Of a stretch of DNA of 64,000 nucleotides, positions 53,150-60,779 are shown piece by piece. The notes under the pieces are model-generated. The model made no database searches and was not told the origin of the DNA. It saw only the letters and a list, made by a program, of their open reading frames with translations. This DNA is from Hymenobacter lapidiphilus (GTDB lineage: Bacteria; Bacteroidota; Bacteroidia; Cytophagales; Hymenobacteraceae). The position numbers and the translations under genes are program-made. The DNA lies in contig NZ_JABKAU010000001.1 of assembly GCF_013377885.1 (NCBI RefSeq), positions 1 through 64,000 on the forward strand. The letters are read 5' to 3'. Position 1 is the stretch's first letter, and every line of letters begins with the position of its first letter.

Positions 53150-53341
53150 TAGTGCTTAGTTGATAGTGCATAGAAACTCGTCATCCTGAAAAAGCCGTAC
53201 GTTTCCCCGGCAGCCCGCGTCAGCACGACGAACTGGTTGCGGGGAAACATACTGGCTTCATCAGGATGACGTTATTTTATTCACCTGGCCAACTACTAAG
53301 CATCCGTTTTCATCAGCTTACGCACTCTCAACCAAGCACTA
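53150..53341. repeat. Nested inverted repeat: TAGTGCTTAGTTG arms outside a REP-like palindrome
   Basis: Left arm 53150-53173 (TAGTGCTTAGTTGATAGTGC); inverted right arm 53317-53341 (GCACTCTCAACCAAGCACTA). Inside lies a GTCATCCTGA palindrome (53179-53271; TCATCAGGATGACG closes it) whose inner stem carries GTTTCCCC/GGGGAAAC. The whole fills the gap before exbB. Confidence 0.65.
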
Positions 53342-53352
53342 CGCCCTAACGA

Positions 53353-54087
53353 ATGACGCTTCTGTCTCTGTTTCTGCAACTTCAGGTGGGCGACCCCACA
53401 GCAGTACCTGCTGGCTCGCCCGCAGCCGCCGACTCGGCGGTAACTGCCGCCAACCAGGCTGTGGCCGAGGCCTCGGGCCTTTCGCTTATCGACCTGGTTA
53501 TAGCCGGCGGCTGGATTATGGTGCCGCTGTTTCTGCTGCTCTTCCTCACAATTTATATCATGCTGGAGCGCTACCTCACCATCCGCAAGGCCGGGGCCGT
53601 GCCCGAGTCGTTTATGCCCGGCATTGGCAACCTCATGGTAAAGGGCGACCTGCAGGGCGCCAAAATGCTGTGTGCCCAGAACCCCACGCCGCTGGCCCGC
53701 ATGATTGAGAAAGGCATTCGGCGGGTAGGTTTGCCGCTGAGCGAAATCGAAACCAGCGTGGAAAACGTGGGTAAAATCGAAATTGCCCGCCTCGAAAAAA
53801 ACATCAACGTGCTGGGCATTGTGGCCGGCATTGCGCCCATGCTGGGCTTTGTGGGCACGATTATCGGCGTAATCAAGATTTTCTACGCCATTAGTTCAAC
53901 CGGCGACTTTGGTATTGCCCAGATTTCGGGTGGCCTCTACACCAAAATGGTCACCTCGGCCGCTGGCCTCATCATCGGTATCATTGCCCACATCGGTTAC
54001 CACTGGCTCAGCATCATGGTCGAGCGCATGGTGTTCCGCATGGAGCACTCGGCCGTCGAGTTCATGGACATCCTGCAGGATAACTAG
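53353..54087 (+). CDS. exbB: MotA/TolQ/ExbB proton channel protein
   Basis: 244 residues. First membrane helix near 50-75 (IAGGWIMVPLFLLLFLTIYI) after a non-cleaved or signal-like N-terminus; second and third helices GIVAGIAPMLGFVGTIIGVI and TSAAGLIIGIIAHIGYHWLS contain the family's channel segments. Forms the proton-driven motor with the downstream ExbD and powers TonB. Start ATG is preceded by repeat sequence only. Confidence 0.93.
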   Translation: MTLLSLFLQLQVGDPTAVPAGSPAAADSAVTAANQAVAEASGLSLIDLVIAGGWIMVPLFLLLFLTIYIMLERYLTIRKAGAVPESFMPGIGNLMVKGDLQGAKMLCAQNPTPLARMIEKGIRRVGLPLSEIETSVENVGKIEIARLEKNINVLGIVAGIAPMLGFVGTIIGVIKIFYAISSTGDFGIAQISGGLYTKMVTSAAGLIIGIIAHIGYHWLSIMVERMVFRMEHSAVEFMDILQDN

Positions 54088-54094
54088 TTTATTT

Positions 54095-54184
54095 GGAGCT
54101 GTTAGCCGTTAGCTGTTAGCCGTTAGCTTGATGTTCAGGCAAACAGGTGAGAGCTAATAGCTGGCAGCTGAAAGCTAATAGCTC
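54095..54184. repeat. Inverted GAGCTGTTAGCC stutter arms between exbB and exbD
   Basis: Left arm 54095-54130 (GAGCTGTTAGCCGTTAGCTG and more); right arm 54151-54184 inverted (GAGCTAATAGCTGGCAGCTG and more). The right arm ends 5 bp before the exbD ATG. Confidence 0.65.
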
Positions 54185-54189
54185 AAAAA

Positions 54190-54594
54190 ATGAATCTCAG
54201 CCGGCGCCGTAAGCTTTCATCCCACGTCGAGACCAGCTCGATGAACGACATCATGTTCTTTTTGATGCTGTTCTTCCTGATTGTCTCGACGATGGTCAAC
54301 CCGAACGTGATTAAGCTCATGCTGCCCAATGCCCGCTCGGGCAAGCAGGCCATGAAGCAACCCATCACCATTTCGGTTGATGCGGCCGGCACCTACTTCC
54401 TCGACCGTACGCCTATTACGGCAACCGAGCTGGAACCCGAGTTGGCCCGCCGCATTGTGGGCCTCGAAAGCCCTACCGCCGTATTGCGGGTAGATGCCTC
54501 GTTGAACGTGCAGAAGCTGGTTGATATTCTCGAAATCGGCAACCGGCTCAAAATCAAAATGGTGATGGCCACCCAGGCTCAGCAGGGGAAATAA
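54190..54594 (+). CDS. exbD: Biopolymer transport protein ExbD/TolR
   Basis: 134 residues with one N-terminal membrane helix (SMNDIMFFLMLFFLIVSTMV); the D of MNDIMF is the family's proton-carrying residue. The periplasmic part ends with VDASLNVQKLVDILEIGNRL. Partner of the upstream ExbB. Confidence 0.93.
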   Translation: MNLSRRRKLSSHVETSSMNDIMFFLMLFFLIVSTMVNPNVIKLMLPNARSGKQAMKQPITISVDAAGTYFLDRTPITATELEPELARRIVGLESPTAVLRVDASLNVQKLVDILEIGNRLKIKMVMATQAQQGK

Positions 54595-54595
54595 G

Positions 54596-54699
54596 TTGTT
54601 GGTTGTCAGCTAGTAATTGTCAGGCTGTTCAACGAATGCTTCCGGACAACTAGTAGCAGACACTTCATCACTAACAACTGACAACTAAGCACTGACAAC
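54596..54699. repeat. Inverted GTTGTCAG/TTAGTTGTC arms between exbD and tonB
   Basis: Left arm 54596-54630 (GTTGTTGGTTGTCAGCTAG...); inverted right arm 54668-54699 (ATCACTAACAACTGACAAC...). Same architecture as the exbB-exbD gap but a different unit. The right arm ends 4 bp before the tonB ATG. Confidence 0.6.
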
Positions 54700-54703
54700 G
54701 AAT

Positions 54704-55588
54704 ATGGAATACCGCGAAGAACACCGGCGCGAGGCCCTTATCGGAACCGTGATTTTTCACGTGGCCCTGGCGGTGCTGTTCTTTTTCGCCGTGTTCAAGG
54801 GCCCCGATCCGCCGCTGGAAACGCTGGGCGGTGATGGGGTGGAGCTGAACTACGGCGTGGACGAGGTCGGCTCGGGCGACATCCAGAGCCAGGCCCCGGC
54901 CAACGAATCGAAGAACCGCGAGGACAGCCGCCCACCGGCCGCCCAACCCGACCCCACGCCGCCCCAGCCCACCGCCCAACCCGACCCCACGCCGCCCACC
55001 GAGCAGCGCGTAGTAACCAGCGAAGCCGAGGAAAGCCCCGTATCGGTGCCGCCCGCGCCCAAGCTCGCCCCGCCCCGCGAGGAAGTAAAGCCCACGCCCG
55101 AACCCGTGCGCCCGAAAGTGGACCAGCGGGCCGTTTTCACGCCCCGCGCCAACCGCGCCGATGGCGGCGGCAACGGCGTAAACGGCACCAGCAATGCGCC
55201 CACCGGCAACAACAACGGCGACAACCCCGGTACCGTAGGCGACAAAGGCGACCCGCGCGGCACCTATGGCGGCACGGCCTACTCGGGCGAGCCCGGCAGC
55301 GGCGGCCGCGGCACCAGCCCCGGCAGCGGCGGCCTCGACATGGCCGGCTGGGCCTTCGTCAACCGCCCCACGGCCCCGGCCATCGACAACACCTCCGGCT
55401 TCATCCGCTTCAGCATCAAGGTTAATGCCGACGGCGAAGTGGAGGCAGTGCGCAAGGTGTCGGGCAACGTGTCGCCGGCCCAGGAAAAAGCCTGCCGCGA
55501 CGCCCTGGAAAGTGCCGAGTTCCGCCGCACCAATTCGGCTAACGGCGGCGCCACCGGTTTCTACACGTTCCGGTTCACGGTACGGTAG
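54704..55588 (+). CDS. TonB-family energy transducer
   Basis: 294 residues. An N-terminal membrane helix (LIGTVIFHVALAVLFFFAVF) carries the His expected to contact ExbB/D. A long Pro/Lys/Glu-rich periplasmic linker (about 60-190) and a Gly-rich stretch follow; the C-terminal domain RFSIKVNADGEVEAVRKVSG with FYTFRFTVR at the end is of the TonB/TolA type. Couples the ExbBD motor to outer-membrane receptors. Confidence 0.9.
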   Translation: MEYREEHRREALIGTVIFHVALAVLFFFAVFKGPDPPLETLGGDGVELNYGVDEVGSGDIQSQAPANESKNREDSRPPAAQPDPTPPQPTAQPDPTPPTEQRVVTSEAEESPVSVPPAPKLAPPREEVKPTPEPVRPKVDQRAVFTPRANRADGGGNGVNGTSNAPTGNNNGDNPGTVGDKGDPRGTYGGTAYSGEPGSGGRGTSPGSGGLDMAGWAFVNRPTAPAIDNTSGFIRFSIKVNADGEVEAVRKVSGNVSPAQEKACRDALESAEFRRTNSANGGATGFYTFRFTVR

Positions 55589-55612
55589 GTATTTGAACTG
55601 CTAACGGAACGC

Positions 55613-55723
55613 TGTAGGGGCGGGGCTTGTCCCCGCCCGCCGTTGAACGAAGCTTCAAAGAGCTGTTTGTAGGCCCCATAAAGTCCGTGCATGTGGCGGG
55701 CGGGGGCAAGCCCCGCCCCTACA
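55613..55723. repeat. GTAGGGGCGGGGCTTG inverted repeat
   Basis: Left arm 55613-55641 and right arm 55695-55723 complementary over 29 bp with one G-T. Lies between tonB and folC. GC-rich palindromes of this type are scattered in many bacterial genomes; a mobile REP/MITE-like origin is likely. Confidence 0.85.
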
Positions 55724-55755
55724 ACGTTCTGTCGGCAGTTACCAAATCCCCAAAA

Positions 55756-57057
55756 ATGACGTACCAGCAGACGCTTGATTACCTGTATGCCCGGCTGCCC
55801 ATGTTTCAGCGGGTGGGGGCGGCGGGCTACAAGCCGGGGTTGCAGCGAACTGAAGCGCTGGCAGAGGCCACTGGCCACCCCGAGCGGCAGTTTCGGAGTG
55901 TGCATGTGGCGGGCACCAACGGCAAGGGTAGCTCCAGCCATTTGCTGGCGGCCGTGCTGCAGGCAGCCGGCTACCGGGTGGGCCTCTACACTTCACCGCA
56001 CCTCAAGGAGTTTACCGAGCGAATCCGGCTGAATGGGCAGCCGCTGGAACCAGCGTTTCTGGTGGAGTGGGTGGCGCGCTGGCGGCCTACGTTCGAGCAG
56101 GCCGAGGCTTCGTTTTTTGAGGTGTGCGTGGCGCTGGCCTTCGACTACTTTGCCCAGCAGAAAGTTGACGTGGCCGTGGTAGAAGTGGGCCTGGGCGGCC
56201 GGCTCGACTCGACCAATATTCTGCAGCCGCTGGTGTCGCTCATTACCAACATCAGCCTCGACCACCAGGCCCTGCTCGGCGACACGCTGCCGCTGATTGC
56301 GGTCGAAAAAGCCGGCATCATCAAGCCCGGCATCCCGGCCATCATCAGCCAGACCCAGCCCGAGGTAGCGGCCGTATTCGAACAAAAGGCGCAGCAGGAG
56401 GAAGCCCCGCTGCTCTTCGCCGACCAGCACTACCGCGCCGAGCTGCTACGCGAGCCCGCCCCCGGCGAGGCAGTACAACTGCTGCGCATCTGGCACGACG
56501 ACAAAGTGCTATTGGATGATGTGGAGTTGGGCCTGGTAGGCGACTACCAGCGTCACAATCTGCCCGGCGTGCTGGCCACCATAGCCGAGCTGCGCCGTCA
56601 GGGCTTCGTTATTGAAGAAAGCCACCTGCGCGAGGGCCTGCGCGAGGTAACCCGTCTGACCGGCCTGCGGGGCCGCTGGACCATCCTGGGTCGCCAGCCG
56701 TTGGTGGTTTGCGACACGGGCCACAACGAGGCCGGCATCAGGTTCATTGTGGCCCAGTTGGCGCGGCTGCCCCGGCGGCGGCTGCACTTCGTGCTGGGCG
56801 TGGTGCAGGACAAGGACGTGAGCAAGATGCTGGCTTTACTGCCCCCGGAGGCCACGTACTACTTCTGCCAGGCCACCATCCCGCGGGCGCTGCCGGCTGC
56901 CGAGCTGGCGGGCCAGGCCGCTGCTTTGGGCCTGAGCGGCACCATCTACGCCTCGGTGCCGGCCGCCGTAGCCGCCGCCCGCGCCGCGGCCGAAGCAGAT
57001 GATGTAGTGTTTATCGGAGGTAGTACCTTTGTGGTGGCCGAAATTGAAGAACTATAA
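55756..57057 (+). CDS. folC: Folylpolyglutamate synthase/dihydrofolate synthase
   Basis: 433 residues from ATG 55756 (MTYQQTLDYLYARLPMFQRV), the usual family start; an earlier in-frame GTG lies inside the GC-rich repeat. Mur-ligase fold: P-loop HVAGTNGKGSSSHLLAAVL, YTSPHLKEFTERIRLNG, VVEVGLGGRLDSTNI, the substrate lysine region GDTLPLIAVEKAGIIKPGIP and the C-domain VVCDTGHNEAG. Adds glutamate to folates. The next gene begins 43 bp later. Confidence 0.93.
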   Translation: MTYQQTLDYLYARLPMFQRVGAAGYKPGLQRTEALAEATGHPERQFRSVHVAGTNGKGSSSHLLAAVLQAAGYRVGLYTSPHLKEFTERIRLNGQPLEPAFLVEWVARWRPTFEQAEASFFEVCVALAFDYFAQQKVDVAVVEVGLGGRLDSTNILQPLVSLITNISLDHQALLGDTLPLIAVEKAGIIKPGIPAIISQTQPEVAAVFEQKAQQEEAPLLFADQHYRAELLREPAPGEAVQLLRIWHDDKVLLDDVELGLVGDYQRHNLPGVLATIAELRRQGFVIEESHLREGLREVTRLTGLRGRWTILGRQPLVVCDTGHNEAGIRFIVAQLARLPRRRLHFVLGVVQDKDVSKMLALLPPEATYYFCQATIPRALPAAELAGQAAALGLSGTIYASVPAAVAAARAAAEADDVVFIGGSTFVVAEIEEL

Positions 57058-57100
57058 GGCCGTTGACAGGCGGGCAAACTCACCATTTCACTATTGCACC

Positions 57101-57769
57101 TTGAGCAGAAGTAAACTCCGGCGCTTTGCCGCCAACGCCGAGCGGCCGACCATCATCGAGCCGGGCAAGGATACCTACGAACAGCTGTCCGGGCGCTGGC
57201 ACGCCGATTTTTTTGAGAACGACCACCCGATTACGCTTGAAGTGGGCTGCGGCAAAGGCGAGTACACCGTGGGGCTGGCTGCGCGCTACCCCGAGCGCAA
57301 CTTCCTGGGCCTCGACATCAAGGGCGACCGAATCTGGAAGGGCAGCACCCGGGCCCTGGAACAAAACCTGACCAACGTGGGCTGGCTGCGCACCCCGGCC
57401 CTCACCCTGGCCGCGCACTTTGCCGCCGGCGAGCTGCACGAAATCTGGATCACCTTTCCCGACCCGCGCCCCCGCGACCGGGACATCAAGCGCCGCCTCA
57501 CCTACCCGCGCTTCCTCGACCTCTACCAGAGCATCCTGCGCCCCGGCGGCCGGCTCCACCTCAAAACCGACAACGCCGACCTGTTCGAATACACCCTCGA
57601 AACCCTGCAGCAACGCCCCGGCACCACCATCATCGCCCAGACCCGCGACCTGTACGCCACGCCCGAGCTGCTGCCCCACGCCGAGGACATTCAGACCACT
57701 TTCGAGCGTAAATACCGCGAGCAGGGCGTACCCATCAAGTACGTGCAGTTCGAGTTGGGAGAAAAATAA
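57101..57769 (+). CDS. trmB: tRNA (guanine-N7-)-methyltransferase
   Basis: 222 residues from TTG 57101 (read MSRSKLRRFAANAERPTIIE), the family's N-terminus; an ATG at 57029 would overlap folC and is not used. SAM site EVGCGKGEYTVGLAARYP, DIKGDRIWKGS, ITFPDPRPRDRDIKRRL (tRNA/G46 site) and LKTDNADLFEYTLE. Methylates G46 of tRNAs. Confidence 0.93.
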   Translation: MSRSKLRRFAANAERPTIIEPGKDTYEQLSGRWHADFFENDHPITLEVGCGKGEYTVGLAARYPERNFLGLDIKGDRIWKGSTRALEQNLTNVGWLRTPALTLAAHFAAGELHEIWITFPDPRPRDRDIKRRLTYPRFLDLYQSILRPGGRLHLKTDNADLFEYTLETLQQRPGTTIIAQTRDLYATPELLPHAEDIQTTFERKYREQGVPIKYVQFELGEK

Positions 57770-57786
57770 GTAGGGTGTAAACTATC

Positions 57787-57878
57787 TGTCATCCTGAGCA
57801 GCGCGAAGGACCTATAATGAAGCTATTATCCCTTGGGATTAGCTTCATTATAGGTCCTTCGCGCTGCTCAGGATGACA
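57787..57878. repeat. Perfect 38-bp REP-like palindrome (GTCATCCTGAGC type)
   Basis: Arms 57787-57824 and 57841-57878 are perfectly complementary; the 16-nt loop is itself nearly palindromic. Lies between convergent trmB and the TrpF-like gene. Confidence 0.92.
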
Positions 57879-57887
57879 TGCGAGCCG

Positions 57888-58463
57888 TTATTCCTCCAAC
57901 GCTTCGAAAATAGCTTCCAGCTCGTCGAAGTCACGAATGCCGGGTTTGATTTCGTCGCCGCCCTGCAGGATGAGGCCGGCGGGCTGTAGCCGGGCAATCA
58001 GGTCTGCTACTTGGGCAGGAGCCGGGTTGCCACTCAGCCACAGCGGCTGCGGGCTGCCGGCAGCTCCGTCCAGCGGGCTGATCAGCTCGAAGCCGGCGGT
58101 CAGCACGGTACGCAATCGAACCAGGGTATCAGCGGCGGCGGCCGACACCTCCACCAGCGCCGGAACGGCTACGGGACCCTCGGGGAACGGGGCGGCGGCC
58201 GGCAGGTTGAGGACAATTCGGGTGAGGCCACACTCCTCTACCAGTCGGTTGATTTCTGAAACGGGTATTTCGCCGCCGAACTCGCCGATGATTTCCACTC
58301 CTGCTACCCAGCCAGCCAGCTCCTTTACTGTGGCCACGTCCACTGCTCCGGGCAGGGCAGGGTCGAGAGTGAAGATGAGGCCGTCGGCGCCCATGCCAGC
58401 GCAGTAGCGGGCATCGGATAGGTTATTGATACCACGGACGAGGACGGGCAGAAGCAGGGGCAT
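57888..58463 (-). CDS. TrpF-like (beta/alpha) protein without the catalytic Cys
   Basis: 191 residues from ATG 58463. Aligns by eye with phosphoribosylanthranilate isomerase: RGINNLSDARYCAGMGADGL matches the KICGxxxxxDA...GAD start of TrpF, and GIRDFDELEAIFEAL matches its GxKDxxKxxxFF end. The KxCG catalytic Cys is replaced (LVRGIN), so tryptophan-pathway activity is unlikely. No trp genes nearby. Function unknown. Confidence 0.72.
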   Translation of the reverse strand: MPLLLPVLVRGINNLSDARYCAGMGADGLIFTLDPALPGAVDVATVKELAGWVAGVEIIGEFGGEIPVSEINRLVEECGLTRIVLNLPAAAPFPEGPVAVPALVEVSAAAADTLVRLRTVLTAGFELISPLDGAAGSPQPLWLSGNPAPAQVADLIARLQPAGLILQGGDEIKPGIRDFDELEAIFEALEE

Positions 58464-58523
58464 AGAAGGGGGCTTGGGGATTTGCAAACGGTAGTTAGGG
58501 GCAAATATACTGTCATCCTCTAT

Positions 58524-58624
58524 CTGTCATCCTGAGCGCAGCGAAGGACCTTCTTACGGTAGCACTGTCATCGTAACGATTAGTGCTACCGTAAGAAGGT
58601 CCTTCGCTGCGCTCAGGATGACAG
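58524..58624. repeat. Perfect 43-bp REP-like palindrome (GTCATCCTGAGC type)
   Basis: Arms 58524-58566 and 58582-58624 are perfectly complementary; shared outer part GTCATCCTGAGC...GAAGGACCT, unique inner part TTCTTACGGTAGCACT. A 10-bp partial copy (TGTCATCCTC) precedes it at 58511-58520. Occupies the gap upstream of mnmA. Confidence 0.92.
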
Positions 58625-58664
58625 CGTTTCTTGAGTCGCTCAGTTCTCCAATCCTCCAAAGCCG

Positions 58665-58672
58665 TATCTTTG
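58665..58672 (+). promoter_or_regulatory. mnmA promoter -7 box
   Basis: TATCTTTG, exact TAnnTTTG match, 47 bp before the mnmA ATG and 40 bp after the palindrome. Confidence 0.5.
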
Positions 58673-58719
58673 CGCATTCGGCCGGAACCTTTCACGCTCC
58701 GGGCGCAATTACAACTTGT

Positions 58720-59862
58720 ATGAACACAACGAAAGGACGGGTGCTGGTCGCTATGAGCGGCGGCATCGACAGCTCGGTAGCGGCCGTGATGCTGCACGAG
58801 CAGGGGTATGAGGTGGTCGGCATGACCATGAAAACCTGGGATTACGCCTCGGCGGGCGGCTCCAAAAAGGAAACCGGCTGCTGCTCGCTCGATTCCATCA
58901 ACGACGCCCGCCAGATTGCCGTGGAGCTGGGTTTCCCGCACTACATCATCGACATCCGCGACGAGTTCGGCGAGGCCGTCATCGACAACTTCACCGACGA
59001 GTACCTGGCTGGGCGCACGCCCAACCCCTGCGTGCTCTGCAACACCCACATCAAGTGGGATGCGCTGCTGCGCCGCGCCGACCAGCTTGGCTGCGAGTTC
59101 ATCGCCACCGGTCACTACGCCCAAGTGCGCGAAGAAAACGGCCGCTACGTTATCACGAAGGGCATCGACGACAACAAGGACCAGAGCTACGCCATATGGG
59201 GCGTGAGCCAGGCCAGCCTCTCGCGCACGCTGTTCCCGCTGGGCGAGCTGCGCAAGTCGGCCATCTACGACTTCGCCCGCGAGCGGGGCTTCACCGAGCT
59301 GGTAAACAAGCCCGAGAGCTACGAAATCTGCTTTATTCCCGACAACGACTACCGCGGCTTTCTGCGGCGGCGGGTGCCGGGCCTGGAGGAGCGCGTGGCC
59401 GGTGGCGAGTTTGTGCTGCGCGACGGTACGGTGGTGGGCACCCACGAGGGCTATCCGTTCTATACCATTGGGCAGCGCAAGGGGCTGGGCATTGCGCTGG
59501 GCTTTCCGGCCTATGTTACGGCCATCGACCCCGACTCGAACCGCGTGGTGCTGGGCAACTTCGAGGAGCTGGCCAGCTCGCGCACGCTGGTCGGGAAGCT
59601 GAACATGGGCAAGTTTGCCTCGCTCGAAGGGCGCGGCCTGGTGCCGAGCACCGTGAAAATTCGCTACAACCACGACGGCGCGGCGGCTTTTCTGGAGCAG
59701 CGGGGTGAGAAAATCTACGTGTACTTCGAGGAGCCGGTGCACGCCGTAACGCCCGGCCAGGCCGCCGTGTTTTATGATGGCGACGACGTGCTGGGTGGCG
59801 GCTGGATCGAGCGCCACACCATTGGCGAAATGCCCGAGCCGCTGGCCGAGCTGAGCGCTTAG
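58720..59862 (+). CDS. mnmA: tRNA-specific 2-thiouridylase MnmA
   Basis: 380 residues from ATG 58720 (MNTTKGRVLVAMSGGIDSSV). PP-loop SGGIDSS, GRTPNPCVLCNTHIKW with one catalytic Cys, ATGHYAQV, KDQSYAIWGVSQ and YEICFIPDNDY with the other Cys; MnmA C-domain with YTIGQRKGLGIALG. Thiolates U34 of tRNA Glu, Lys and Gln. An upstream in-frame codon at 58618 would read through the promoter and is rejected. Confidence 0.95.
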   Translation: MNTTKGRVLVAMSGGIDSSVAAVMLHEQGYEVVGMTMKTWDYASAGGSKKETGCCSLDSINDARQIAVELGFPHYIIDIRDEFGEAVIDNFTDEYLAGRTPNPCVLCNTHIKWDALLRRADQLGCEFIATGHYAQVREENGRYVITKGIDDNKDQSYAIWGVSQASLSRTLFPLGELRKSAIYDFARERGFTELVNKPESYEICFIPDNDYRGFLRRRVPGLEERVAGGEFVLRDGTVVGTHEGYPFYTIGQRKGLGIALGFPAYVTAIDPDSNRVVLGNFEELASSRTLVGKLNMGKFASLEGRGLVPSTVKIRYNHDGAAAFLEQRGEKIYVYFEEPVHAVTPGQAAVFYDGDDVLGGGWIERHTIGEMPEPLAELSA

Positions 59863-59931
59863 TGCTTCGTTTTAGTGCTGTCCAGTTAACAACTTTTCAA
59901 ACGCTACCTTCCGCTTATCAATTACTACCTA

Positions 59932-60675
59932 ATGAATAAGAGTTATTTGCGCCGGAATGGATTAGTTGGGCTGCTGGGTCTGTCGGTGGCAACACTGCTG
60001 CTGGCCGGCTGCGGCGACAACGCCGAGATACAGCCACAGCTGCTGCCCGACTACTACCCGCTGAGTGTGGGTAGCTTCCGCATCTACGACGTGGCCGATA
60101 CTGTGTGGCGCGACAACGTGCCCACCGCCAGCCGGTTCCAGTTCCGGGAGCAGGTGCTGGCTGCCCCCGAGCCTGATGCAGCCGGCAAGCTGGTGTATCA
60201 GGTGGTCCGGTCGCGCCGTGCTACGGCCGCCGGAGTCTGGCAGCCCGATTCGGTGCTGACCGTAACGGTGGCCCCGCTGAACGTAACGGAGCAGTTCAAC
60301 AACCGACGCACGGTGGCGCTGGTGCTGCCGGCCGTAGAGGGCAAAAGCTGGAACTACAACGCCTTCAACTCCCTCGATACGGTGGTGGCTGTCACCCGCT
60401 TTTATCAGCAGGTCAATCAGCCTTTCGCTGTTACGCGCGACGGCAAAGTCTATACCTACCCCAATACCATTACCACGGTAAACGACCTGGTGAATTCCAT
60501 CAATGCGGTGGAAATTACCATTCAGCGTACCACCTTCGCGCTGGGCGTAGGGCCGGTAAACCGCGTCAGCCGCCGCTACAAAAACGACTGCTCGGGGGCT
60601 GAGGGCTGCCGGAGTCCTTTCGTCCGGAAGCTCGGCCAGTCGCGCAATGAGGTGCTGATTGAGAGCAGTAACTAG
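59932..60675 (+). CDS. Hypothetical lipoprotein
   Basis: 247 residues, lipobox LLLAGC near residue 26. Mature part (DYYPLSVGSFRIYDVADTVW ... FREQVLAAPEPDAAGKLVYQ) is beta-rich, of a type common in Hymenobacter-like genomes with the DYYPL/G...Y opening. C-terminal CSGAEGC contains two Cys that could form a disulfide. No known function. Confidence 0.75.
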   Translation: MNKSYLRRNGLVGLLGLSVATLLLAGCGDNAEIQPQLLPDYYPLSVGSFRIYDVADTVWRDNVPTASRFQFREQVLAAPEPDAAGKLVYQVVRSRRATAAGVWQPDSVLTVTVAPLNVTEQFNNRRTVALVLPAVEGKSWNYNAFNSLDTVVAVTRFYQQVNQPFAVTRDGKVYTYPNTITTVNDLVNSINAVEITIQRTTFALGVGPVNRVSRRYKNDCSGAEGCRSPFVRKLGQSRNEVLIESSN

Positions 60676-60779
60676 CGGGCGCCGCCAGGCAACGCGTTAG
60701 TACGTTTGACGTTCGGGGGATCTGGCGGTTCAAACGGCAAAGCAGGGTCCCCTGAACGTTCAACTTACTTTGCCAGCGC

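Noticed and set aside
57029..57100. trmB start at 57029 overlapping folC
   Set aside because: The added residues are not family-like and merely re-read the folC 3' end in another frame.
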